Source: Cavia porcellus (lineage: Eukaryota; Chordata; Mammalia; Rodentia; Caviidae). Taken from it: a stretch of DNA of 64,000 bases. The position numbers and the translations under genes are program-made. A model generated the notes under the pieces. That model was not told where the DNA came from and searched no databases. It saw only the letters and a list, made by a program, of their open reading frames with translations. This document shows, piece after piece, positions 23,439 to 34,279 of the stretch. The stretch lies in the NCBI RefSeq assembly GCF_034190915.1, contig NW_026947485.1:131952337-132016336 (forward strand), read 5' to 3'. The stretch's first letter is position 1. Each line of letters begins with the position of its first letter.

Positions 23439-23995
23439 CTAACCTGCCTTTTATAAATGTAAGCCTTAAATTTGCCAAGATTTTATTTGATTGGAGGCAT
23501 TGTAGTTACATTGGTTTCACAATGGAAATTTTGATTTATTGTAGGTAAATGTAAAATAAACTGACTTCTAATCTGCAGTGTGGATAGTGAGACATTTTGC
23601 AGTAAAAACACAAGGCACAGATACATGGGAAAGTAAGGCCAGTGCTTTATAGGTGCTCAATAAAGTCTTTCAATTTATATGCCTCAAATATCCAACAGAA
23701 TGAAACACACTCATCTCAATTCTAGTAAGAAAAAAGTTATAAATTATGCATTGGATAGCATGATTCAAATATTTGACAGATCTTTTAGGATCTCTGAATG
23801 TTAGTATTTCCAGGAATTTCCCATATGACCTAGTCTAGCTACTTCTAGTGCACAGATTAAGGGCACCAAAGGTAACACCTCAGGTAAAATCCCATGCAAT
23901 AACAGATGTTAGATTTGTATGTGTATCTAGAAACTGTATGCATCACCTCTGAAAAGTACTATACAGTGACATTTTCTTGAAGAAAATAATACTGA

Positions 23996-24078
23996 AGGGG
24001 CAAGGGATTTAGCTCAGCAGCACAAGTGCCTACCTGGCAAGCATGAGGTTATGACTTTGATCCTCAGTACCCCCCCCC
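23996..24078 (+). repeat. ID-related SINE
   Basis: Diverged ID body (gggatttagctcagcagcac, then gatcctcagtac) ending in a run of C instead of A. The direct repeat aatactga flanks it at 23988-23995 and 24079-24086. It lies at the 5' border of the large L1. Confidence 0.75.
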
Positions 24079-24084
24079 AATACT

Positions 24085-24360
24085 GAGAATTCTAGCCAGC
24101 AGCACACACGGGCTAGACCCTGGGCTAGACCCAGGCCCCTCCTGTGACTCTTGCAATCTCTGCAGATGACCTTGCAGGACCCAGGAACTCCAGCCAGTGG
24201 CGCACATGGGGCCAGGCCAGAACTGGGCCCCTCCCATGTCCTGCAGTCCTGGCCACTCACCTCAGGACCTAGGAACTCCAACCTGTGATACACACCCCCG
24301 CAGTCCCACTGCTGCCATGGGGGACCTAATCCCCCCACCTCCTGGACCTAATATTGCTGT
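24085..24360 (+). repeat. Short tandem monomers in outer L1 5' UTR
   Basis: Three related starts (gagaattctagccagc at 24085, caggaactccagccagtg at 24182, taggaactccaacctgtg at 24270) mark GC-richer direct units 88-97 bp apart. Such monomers act as the promoter in some rodent L1 families. Confidence 0.5.
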
Positions 24361-24949
24361 TGATGTTTGGCTGCCACATCTACCCCCAGATCCTTGGACT
24401 ACAGTGAATTAACCATGCAGTGTCAAGGGGAGACTCAGTAAGAACTCAGAAGGCTTCCATCAGTGAGGTGAGTTTGCCCCTAAAATAGGAATAAACTTTA
24501 CCACCTTCAGTGGGTAAACAGGAGCAATAGAGGAGCTGCCTCCAGAAGTCAGCCATAGGTGAGCTTGGCAAGTGGGTGGGTGAGTTCTTCTTCCACACAG
24601 AGAATATCAGGTAGGTGGAGGAGCGTAGGTTGAGGGAACAGTAGAGTCCCAGCTGAGACAAACACTATAAACGGAGTTCTGGTGACTGAACAACCTGAAG
24701 GTATAACATCAGGAACTAGGGGTTGATTTCCATCAGTACTCCTAAACTTGTAAGCCTAGGAATAATATAGGGCTTCACCAACAGGCCCTACAGGGAGCAT
24801 TCAGATGACTGGCCCACCTCTTCATTGTGGGACCCAGCAATTGGACAAACATTCACCTTACAATAGGATACACAATTGACACTCGTGGGATTGACACTCG
24901 TGGGATTGAAGAACCAAATATTAACCCAAAAGGGGAAAATGGCAAAATG

Positions 24950-25880
24950 AAAAAGCAACATGCAATCTCAAATATCTAGTCCAGCAGGGGCAAGTACAGG
25001 AGATAATAAAATAGAGCATTTCAAAAGTAACACACTGGAAATCTCTGAAAAGATAGCAAGTGAAATAAAAAAACAATTTCATGACACTATAGGGGAAATC
25101 AAACTAGAATTAATGTCTCATGTAAAGACAGAAATAACAACCTTAGTAAAGGAGTTGCTCAGTGGAGCTAGAAAAGAAATAGATAAAAAAAAGTACAGGA
25201 GCATGGGAAACTGATTGAAATCTTGAATGAACAATATAGAAAACAAGCAGTTTAGGAAACAAACTAAAAGAGACATCCAAGAAACAAAACATTCAATTGA
25301 AAGCTGGCAAAACCATTTAAATGAAGCTGAGAATAGACTTTTGGATCGTGAGGACAGGATTGCAATTAGCAATCATAAAAGGATAGAACTTTTAAAAATA
25401 AAGCAGCATGAAGTGACAATCCAGTAGCTTCAAGATGATGCCAAGAGAAACAATATAAGACTAATAGGCATCAGTAACAATGCAGGAGTCAATGCAAATG
25501 ACATAACTAAAATATTCACAGAATAGCAGAGAATTTCCCAAAGATGGGGAAAAAATATGATATGCAGATCAGAGAAGCATGTAGAACTCCAAACAATCAC
25601 AACCACATAAATAAGATCCCAGACATGCAGCATAAAAACAATACTAAAATCTGTTAGAGAAAAGACACAACTCACCTATCAAGGAAAGACCATTAGAATA
25701 CTGGCAGATTTTTCAGCACAAACCCTCAAGTCAAGATGAGCTTGGAGTGAGGTAGTTCAAGTCCTAAAGAAAACAACTTTCTACCCAGACTGATGTACCC
25801 AGAAAACTTTCATTCAGATTTAATGGAGAAACAAGATACTGCCATGACAAAGAGCAACTGAAGAAATTCATGTCCACCAA
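24950..25880 (+). pseudogene. L1 ORF1 (RNA-binding protein), broken
   Basis: L1 ORF1p is a trimeric coiled-coil RNA chaperone. Visible parts: a Lys/Glu-rich coiled-coil section (24960-25430, with a stop after SMGN and a frame change), then the RRM-like part (RNNIRLIGISNNAG near 25450) and the C-terminal domain (TYQGKTIRILADFSAQTLKS near 25675-25735) with several in-frame stops. Not translatable as a whole. Confidence 0.8.
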
Positions 25881-26029
25881 ACCAACCCTAGAAAGAATGT
25901 TGAAAGACAGACTAGACAGAGATAAAAAAAAAAATGACAGAATCCCCAGAACAACAACAGAAAGAAACCACTATGTAGGACAAGCAATTAAACAAATGGG
26001 AAAAGTAGAAACCAAACAACTGGAACATA

Positions 26030-26968
26030 GCATGGCAAAGTTGAGCCAGTACAAATCAGTGATATCCATAAATGTAAATGGCCTCAATTCACCTAGCAAA
26101 AGAAATAGGTTGACAGAATTGGTCAAGAAACTTGATCCCACAACATGCTGTATACAAGAAACACATCTGACGCAAAAGGAAACTCAGATTAAAAGTGAAA
26201 GGATGGAAAACAGTATTTCATGCAACAGGAACCCAGAAAAAATCAGGGGTAACTATTCTATTTGCAGACAATGTGAACTTCAAACCTGAAATGATTAAAA
26301 GAGATAAAGAAGGTCACTATATACTCATTAGTGGAAAAATTCAAGAGGAACTACTAACAATTATAAATATATATGTACCAAATACAGGAGCACCCAACTA
26401 TATAAGACAAATACTAATGGACATGAAAAACCAAATACACAAGAACACAATTATAACAGGGGACCCTAATACCCCTTTGTCACAAAGAGATAGGTCAACT
26501 AGAAAAAAGTCAGCAAAGAAACAATAAAATTAATCATACATGTGAGCAATTGGACTTAGTAGATGTTTACAGAGTATTCCACCCAACCACATCAGAAAAC
26601 ACGTTCTTCTCAGATGCACATGGGACATTGTCCAAAATAAATCATATATTATCCCATAAAACATTCTTAAGTATATGCAAAGGCACTGAAATTATCCGAT
26701 GCATTATATCTGACCATAGCACACTGAAATTGGAAATTAATGGCAAAAGAAATTGCAAAACCTGCATAAATACATGGAACTTAAATATCAATCTTCTGAA
26801 CAACCAGTGGGCTACAGATGAAATTAAAGAAGAAATAAAGCAATATGACAATTCAATGAAAATGCAGAAACAACATACTGCAATTTGTGAGATGCAATGA
26901 AAGTGGTCTCAAGAGGTAAATATATAGCAATAAATTGTCATATCAAAAAGAATGAGCACAAATATGTT
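26030..26968 (+). pseudogene. L1 ORF2 endonuclease part (outer L1)
   Basis: The AP-like endonuclease domain is readable over three frames: INVNGLNSP and CCIQETHLT (near 26070-26170), GDPNTPL (near 26460; the family has GDFNTPL) and ISDHSTLKL (near 26705). The catalytic Glu, Asp/Asn and Asp-His positions are present, but frameshifts and a stop at about 26525 break the protein. The ORF is cut at 26968 by the LTR-like insertion and resumes at 29412. Confidence 0.85.
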
Positions 26969-27071
26969 AGGTCTGAGAGAAGGGGGAGGATGGGAGGGAG
27001 AGGGAGAGAGAAGAAGTCCGTGGGAGGAATGGAGTGGACAGCCGTGAAAGTAGTGGGCAGCAGGTGGCTTT

Positions 27072-27170
27072 ATTCCGGGAATACGGGGAGGGGGCCCCCC
27101 GCCGCCGGCCCCGGGCACAGCATCTCTGCACCCGGGGCCGGTGGTCTCTCCGGGAACACGGGGAGTGGAG
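27072..27170. repeat. Short GC-rich duplication in LTR-like block
   Basis: ttccgggaatacggggag at about 27072 recurs as ctccgggaacacggggag at about 27148, a direct repeat with a period of about 76 bp. Confidence 0.7.
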
Positions 27171-28869
27171 ACTGGCGCGCTGGCCGCTGGAATCCGGCGA
27201 GCTCTCTCTCTCTGGCGAACTCTCTCGGACACGTGGCGTGGGGGAATCTAAATAGCCTAAGCTTAGGGCAGCGCCCTAAGGCCATTAGAGATGCATAGGT
27301 ATCTCATTGGCGCACAGGTTCTTAAGGATGGGGATATAGGGTTACAATCAAGTCCATAGGGGGCAGGGGGGGGAGTTTAGCTGCAGCCTTTTCTGGTTAC
27401 AGTGTTCAGTCTGAGCCAGCAACTCTTTCATAGCCCGTCTTATGGTTATTAGGAAAAGGGGCGAAGATTTCTCTCTGTAACTACTTCCTGCTGGCTGAGG
27501 GCGCTGTATTGGGGGTCTAGGGGAGTTTGACGGGATGAAGGTTGATGCCCAGGTAGACACTGATGCCAGGTGTTTTAGCCAGGACAACTTTACTGGTGAA
27601 TGTACGTGTGTCAGACTGGAAAAACAAAGAGACATAATGTTATTAGGAGACATGGCACTATTATATTTAAGGACCCAGGTGAGGTAGATAGGAAGGTGAC
27701 TTTGGTTTTGAGATGGTATTTTATCAGGGTGACGTTGAGGTGGCAAGGCAGAATTCTGAAAAATAAACGTGGGATTAGGAGGAGTGAAGTTATGAGAGGT
27801 GTTTACTCCCCCCTATGAAAGCATAAAAGTTAAAAGGTAGGTAGGTAAGGCTTGTCTCTGGTATATACGATGTTGGAGTCTGTAGGCAACTGTGTTAGGG
27901 ACTCCTGCTATAGAAATGATTATTAATAGAATGTAAGAAATTAAGAATCAAACTGGACAACAAAACATGACAACCTGTGAGTCATAAGGCAGAGATGAGC
28001 ATCAAAAGGATGGTTAGATCTAGGGCCTGAGTGATGTGAAACCAGAATGGCATTTTAAAAGGGAATAAAAGCATTTTATGATTTAGGACTGGGACCTGTA
28101 TAAAAATGGGCCTGTTTGTAAATGGCATAGGTTGACCATCAATACCATGTCATAGAGATTGATTTAATATAGCAACCTGAATACTCAGGAAGAACCCTGT
28201 ATATATGGCCTCGATGTCCACAAATATAGAGAATATCTTACCTGAGTCTGTAGTGTGACTTGGAATCTGAGACAGACACCTTAAAGGGGGCTGTTGTTGC
28301 CCTGAACCCCCTCAGCCTCCAGCAGCGATTTTCTGTCGGTGACGAATCTGGCAGTGTCGACACTTTTTGTAAGGGCTATTACTTAGGATGACTTACCCAC
28401 TCTCTGGTGGCTAGGACAGTCCAGTAGCCCTGGAGTAAGGTCTCAAAGAATGCCAGGATGGGGCGTCTTCTGCTGCATTTGAGCGTGGTCCATGGAGGGG
28501 GCAGGCAGCTCCACCTTATGTAGGTTTACCTGTCTCAGAACTCCAAGTGTCACAAGTGTTAAAAATATGAAAAACCATATTAAGATCTCTATAAGGTTTG
28601 AAGGTCAAGTTTTGCCTTTTTGTTTGGGATTTGGACTATAGTAGAATTAAGTAAGTATGTAGGAATTTAATATTAGCATTTAAGATTATAAGGCAGGCCG
28701 GTTGGTAAAATTATCAGGTGGCCAGCAATAGTGAACAAATGGTAGAAAAACTGTAAGGAAAAAAAAGGAAAAAATAGCCTCTCTCGAGTGGAACTGAACT
28801 GCAAAAAAAGTTTGGGCAGGGCCGTGAGACTTTGGAAACGTGTAGTGTTAAAGGCAGGTTGAAACACTG

Positions 28870-29405
28870 AGATCCGTGGCACGCGCCCGGCGCGTGTTTG
28901 GTTGTGAGGCAGCAGTGGCAGCCTGTGTGCCCGGTGCCGCGGAGGGGCGGGCAGGCAAGGAACGTGTAGAGTGGGCAGGGCGAACGCGGGACACCGTAAG
29001 CAGAGAACAGAGGCTTACTGTGCCGCGCTAAGCGGCGCAGGGAAATGACGTTGTTTCGCTGCGACCGCGTAAAGGGGTGGGGCTTGGAGGCCCCAAGTGG
29101 TGATCCCAGTTGACGCCTGGCGCCAATGGGAGCTGTGGCTTGCGTTTGGTCCCTCGGAGGGGCGGGGCGACGGCTGAGGTGGGCGACAGAGGGGGTGGCC
29201 GCGGCGGCAGGGGCAGTCAGAGGCACGGCTTGCTTGCTGCGTGGAGCCCCGCGCGTGGGGCGGGGCGAGTAGTATGCTGTGGCCGCGGGAGAGGCACAGT
29301 GTGAAGTTAGGCGGGCTTTGGTCTGAAAAGCTCACGGGCCGCGCCAGACCCGGGCGCGCTGTGACAGTGACGGCTTTAGGGTGGCTACGGTGGGTGGGGT
29401 ATGGC
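28870..29405. promoter_or_regulatory. CpG-rich promoter-like segment
   Basis: The densest CpG stretch in the window. It has GC boxes (ggggcgg-type) near 28941, 29158 and 29258, CCAAT at 29123-29127 and a CRE-like tgacgtt near 29046. It sits at the minus-strand 5' end of the LTR-like insertion, where a retroelement promoter is expected. Activity is inferred only. Confidence 0.4.
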
Positions 29406-29411
29406 ACAGGA

Positions 29412-30913
29412 CATAACCTAATGCTTCATCTCAAGCTTCTAGAAAAAGAAGAGCAAGTTAAACCCAAAGCTCATAGCAGAGAGGAAATTTTAAAGATTAG
29501 AGCAGAAATCAGTACAATTGAAAGTAAAAAAAACAATACAAAGCATTAATGAATCAAAATCTGGTTTTTGAGGGAATAAATAAAATTGGCAAACTTCTAG
29601 CTAATCTTATCAATAAAAAGAAAGAAAAAAACCCAAATTCACACAATAAAGACTGAAAAGGGGGAAATTATTACAGATCCCATGGAAATTCAAAAGATAA
29701 TGAATACTTACTTAGAAAATCTCTACTCACACAGAGTGGAAAACACAGAGGAAATGGATAGATTTCTAGAAACATATGAACCACCAAAGCTCAAACAAGA
29801 AGATATAGCAATTTTAAATATAATATCAGCTATTGAAGTTGAAAATGTAATTAAAAATGTACCAACAATGAAAAGCCCACGTACTGATGGATTCACAGCT
29901 GAATTCTTCAAGAAATTTAGAGAAAATTTGATGCCAATAATCCTTAAACTCTTCAATGAAATAGAAAAGGAAGCAATCCTCCCTAAATCATTCCTGGAAG
30001 CAAGTATTACTCTCATAGCAAAACCAGAGAAAGATCCAACCAAAGAGGAGAACTAGAGGCCAATCTCACTAGTGAACATTGATGCAGATCCTCAATAAAA
30101 TAGTGGCAAATAGAATGCAGCAAATCATCAAGATTATGCATCATGACCAAGTGGGATTCATTCCATTAATGCAGGGATGCTTTAATATATGCAAATCAAG
30201 AAATGTAATACACCCCATCAACAGAGCTAAAAACAAAAACCACATGGTCATTTCAATAGATGCAGTAAAAGCTTTTGATAAAGTCAAACACATGTTCATA
30301 GTAAAGCCCTTCAGAAACTCAGAATGCATGGTATCCACCTCAATCTCATAAAAGCCATCTATTACAAACCAATAGCCAACATTATACTAAATGGACAAAA
30401 ACTGAAAGCTTTCATCTTAAAATCAGGCACAAGACAAGGATGTCCACTATCACCACTCCTATTCAATATAGTTCTGGAAATACTAGCCAGGGCAGTCAGA
30501 CAAGAGAGAGAAATAAAAGGAATAAAGAGAGGAAAGGAAGAAACTAAACTATCACTATTTGCAGATGACATGACACTCTACATACAAGACCCCAAAACAC
30601 TCCATTATAAGACTACTAGAGGTAATAAACAAATTCAGCAGTGTATCTGGATACAAATTCAGTGCTTAAAAATCAATAGCATTTCTGTACACAAAAAACT
30701 CACCAAGAGAGAAATTATGGAAATATTGTCTTTCACAATAGCATCTAAAAAAAATTAAATACTTAGGAATCAACCTAAATAATAATGTAAAAGACCTATA
30801 TGCTGAAAATTATGCTATGCTAAAAAATGAGACTGAAGAGCATATTAGAAAATGGAAAGATATTCCTTGCTCTTGGCTAGGAAGAACCAACATTGTGAAA
30901 ATGGCCATACTCC
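29412..30913 (+). pseudogene. L1 ORF2 reverse transcriptase part (outer L1)
   Basis: ORF2 resumes with LKLLEKEEQVKPKAHSREEI and runs through the reverse transcriptase: MKSPRTDGFTAEFF (near 29870-29910), HHDQVGFIP (near 30140), [11 protein letters not shown] (near 30255), [20 protein letters not shown] (near 30425-30485) and LSLFADDM. Both catalytic Asp codons of FADD are intact at 30564-30569. A stop at 30054 and frame changes near 30320 and 30757 break it. Confidence 0.9.
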
Positions 30914-31571
30914 AACAGCTGTGAAGATAGTGAGATTCATTATGATGCCCATTCTCGTTGACTTTTATCTACTTTTGAAGACCTACAATGTCTCCAATGT
31001 TTTGGTTTTGTTGGTTTTGTTCTTTACTGTTTTGTTCAATTTTATTATAACTGATGATATAGGCAATTCTATTAGAAATAGCGGGAGGCATTATGGTAAC
31101 CATTGTTGATCACCTTATATTATGTTTTTACATTATCTATTATGTCCACCCTTTTGATTTGACCGACTCTGTTCTGTTATGTCACATTTGGTTTTACTCT
31201 CTTCCAGAAAAGTAATAAGAACCGTGGGAGCAATAAAACCCAAAATGTGTAATAGTCATTGTACAAAAGAGAGGAAAAGAAAGTGCTCTAAACTATATAA
31301 CTGCATGTATATTTAAGTGTATAAGATAGAAAATGATATCACTGAGTTTTATTGGATCATTGAACAGAACTGTTTGCAGTATCATTGTTGGAATGTCCAC
31401 TTTACAAGCTTTAATTTTGTGACTTGGACAATTATTTCTAAGATGACAATATGTAATCCATTAACTAGTGATTTCCTACTGTTTATTTTTTTCTGTAAAT
31501 CTGTATAACTTGTACCCTTTCTCTGCTTTTTTTTCCTCCTTAAATAAAATAAAAAAAAGAAAAGAGAAAAA
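30914..31571 (+). mobile_element. 5'-truncated L1 inserted in outer L1
   Basis: 658 bp of L1 3' UTR ending in a poly(A)-rich tail. It is flanked by a perfect 17-bp target-site duplication, gaaaatggccatactcc, at 30897-30913 and 31572-31588. It splits the ORF2 of the outer L1 just after [12 protein letters not shown] sequence. Its body matches the 3' UTR of the nested minus-strand L1, so it belongs to the same younger subfamily. Confidence 0.95.
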
Positions 31572-32776
31572 GAAAATGGCCATACTCCCAAAACTCTAAT
31601 ACAGATTTAATGCAATCCCATCAAAATACCATTAACATACCTCACAGATTTAAAGAAAACACTACTAAAATTCACTTGGAAACAGAAGAAACCTAGAATA
31701 GCAAAGGCAATTCTGGGTAACAAAGGCAAGGCAGGAGGCATCCTAATTCTTGACTTGAAACTATACTACAAAACCACAGTGATGAAATCATCATGGTACT
31801 GGCAAAGAAATAGACCTGAGGATCAATGGAACATTAGAAGTTGCAAGCACAACTACAAAGACACTCAGCCACCTGATATTTGACAAAGAGCCCAAACATG
31901 TTCACTGGAAGAAGGATGGCCTCTTTAATAAATGGTGTTGGAAAAACTGACTTTCCACATGCTGCAGACTGAAACTAGACCCATGCCTATCACTGTACAC
32001 TAAGGTCAAAGTGGGTCAAAGTCTAAATATTAAAACAGAAACACTAAATCTACTGGAAGACAAGGTAGGTAGAAGTCTTGGAGACATAGGGGTAGGCAGA
32101 AAATTCATGAACAAAATGCAAACTGCATGGGAAACACTTCATATTATTGAAAAGTTTCTGCACTTTAAAAGAAATCACCAATAGAGTGAAAAGAAAACGC
32201 ACAGAATGGGAAAGAATTACAGCCAGCAACCCCTCAGACAAAGGACTTGTATCCAGAACATATAAAGAATTGAAAAACATCAAGCCCCCCAAATTCAAAG
32301 ACCCTCTCCAAAAATGGGCATCTGAGATGAACACATATTTCTCAAATGAAGATATACAAATGACAAATAAATACATGAAGACATGTTCACCATCACTGGT
32401 CATTCAAGAGATGCAAATCAAAACAGCATTGAGATTTCATCTCACTCCAGAAAGAATAGTTGCCATCAAGAAAACAATTGATAACAAATGTTGGCGAGGC
32501 TGTGGGGAAAAAGGAACACTGCTCCACTGTTGATGGGAGTATAGACTAGTACAGCCACTATGGAAGTCACTATGAAGATTTCTCAGAAGACTAGGATTGG
32601 AAGTTCCATTCAATTCAGCTATTCCCCTCCTGGGTGTTTGCCCAGAAAAACTGAAAAGGTGATGTCACAGTGGTATATGTGCATCCATGTTCATAGTAGC
32701 ACAATTTGTAATAGCTAAATCTCGGAAACAACCAAAACTGCATCATCAACTGCAGAGTGGGTGAAAAAGATGTGAA
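31572..32776 (+). pseudogene. L1 ORF2 C-terminal part (outer L1)
   Basis: Continues ORF2 with [15 protein letters not shown] and GNKGKAGG wording (near 31600-31740), and the Cys-rich C-terminal motif CWRGCGEKGTLLHC (32490-32533), which is followed at once by a stop. Many stops occur throughout. It is cut at 32776 by the nested L1; the last ORF2 codons reappear at 39496. Confidence 0.85.
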
Positions 32777-33209
32777 GTTTTATTTATTTTTTTAAAATTT
32801 TATTTAATGAGAAAAAAACAAAACAGAAAAAGGGTAAAAGTAATACAGAATTTCAAAAAATAAACAGTAAGTAAATAGATTACATATTGTCAACTTAGAA
32901 ATAGTTGTTCAAGTTACAAAATTAAGGCATACAAAGTGGACATTCAAACAGTGAGACTGCAAACAGTTGTGTTCAATAATCCAACAAAAACTTAGTAATA
33001 TGGTTATCTATCTTACACACTTAAACATATATGCAGTTATATCTTTTAGAGCACTTTCTTTTCCTCTCTTTTTTACAATAACAATTACACATTTTGGATT
33101 TTATTACTCTCACAGTTCTTATTACTTTTTCTTGGAAGAGAATAAAACCAAATGTAACAAAACAAAACAGAGTCAGTCAAAACAAATGATGGACATAGTA
33201 CATGATGTA

Positions 33210-34250
33210 AAAGCAGAATACAAGGTGATCAACAATGGTTATCATAATGCCTCTTGCTACCTTAAAAAGAATTGCCTATATCATCAGATATAATAAAATT
33301 GAACAAAACAGTACAGAACAAAAGCAATAAAACCGAAACATTGGAGACATTACAGGACTTCAAAAGAAGATAATAGTCAAACCAGAATGGGCATCATAGT
33401 GAATCTTACTGCCTTCAAAGTAGTTGCCTATACCCTCAAACTTGATACTATCAAACAAAGCAGAATAGAGTAAAATCAGTCAAAACAAGATGGTGATAGC
33501 AATACAGGGCTTCAAATCAAGTTAATAGGAAATCAAAAAAGTTACTATAACATATCCTGCTATTATTTATTTATTTTTCCCTTAATTAAAAAATAAATAA
33601 AATTTTAAAACAAGGAGATTGAGATAAAATAGGACATAACAACATAACAACACAGGTCAGAACAGGACAGTTTAAGCAACATAGTGTTTCACCACAAGAT
33701 AAACCGACATAATAGTAGTTATCACAGTGTCTCTTTCCTTGAAATATTTGAGTACAATTTCATATACTATAGCATCAGTCATGTCAAGATAGCGTGAAAC
33801 CATTCAAGAGAATGAAAGTATTATAGAGTATTTAGAACCAACTAACAGAAAATGAACAATGGTTTCTATATTATCTCCTTGCCTATACAAATTTTGTTTA
33901 TACTATCACATATAATAAAATCCAGAGGCTGGGGATTTAGCTCAGCGGCATAAGCACCTGCCTTGCAAGTAGTCAGTCATGAGTTTGATCCCTGATACCA
34001 ATAAAAAAAATCCAATAAGATACAACATGATAAAACCAATGGAGACAAGAACAACAGTTTGGTGGGACTGCAAAACAAGATGATACTAAACCAGCACTAG
34101 CTATTATATCTTATTTTCTTCAAAATAACTGTTCATACCATCACAGACAATAAAATCAAACAACTCAGAATAAAACCATTCCAATTAATGAGTGAAAACA
34201 TTATAAGATTTCAAACCAATATGATTGGGAATCATGATTACCACATAATT
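33210..34250 (-). repeat. Tandem repeats in nested L1 3' UTR
   Basis: About six diverged units of roughly 150-180 bp. They share wording such as 'atcataatgcctcttgctac' / 'atcatagtgaatcttactgc' and 'aattgcctatat' / 'agttgcctatac', starting near 33236, 33390, 33550, 33715, 33865 and 34105. The 3' UTR of the outer L1 (about 400 bp) lacks this block. Confidence 0.65.
33925..34006 (+). repeat. ID SINE inside nested L1 3' UTR
   Basis: gaggctggggatttagctca, then gcaagtagtcagtcatgag and a short A-rich tail. The direct repeat aaaatcca is at 33917-33924 and 34007-34014. It is the innermost insertion of the stack. Confidence 0.9.
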
Positions 34251-34279
34251 TTATGTATTCTTATCATTTCTTACACTAG

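Larger units (their letters stand above)
26969..29411 (-). mobile_element. LTR-like (endogenous-retrovirus-type) CpG-rich insertion
   Basis: A 2.44-kb block separates two adjoining pieces of L1 ORF2. On the minus strand it begins TGTCC and ends CTAACA, as LTR elements do. Near its left end the minus strand shows LTR-like order: CCAAT (27306-27310), a TATTTAG TATA-like box (27249-27255) and AATAAA (27069-27074). No second matching LTR, clear target duplication or retroviral protein motif was seen, so it may be a rearranged or non-autonomous element. Long antisense frames inside are low-complexity and not recognised. Confidence 0.55.

Noticed and set aside
26897..27298. 133-codon plus-strand frame as a gene
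   Set aside because: It crosses the junction between L1 ORF2 and the LTR-like insertion, so it is a chance fusion.
28714..29407. Long minus-strand frames of 170 and 130 codons in the CpG-rich segment
   Set aside because: Composition is Pro/Ala/Ser/Arg-rich as expected from GC-rich DNA with few stop codons. No retroviral or host motif is recognisable.
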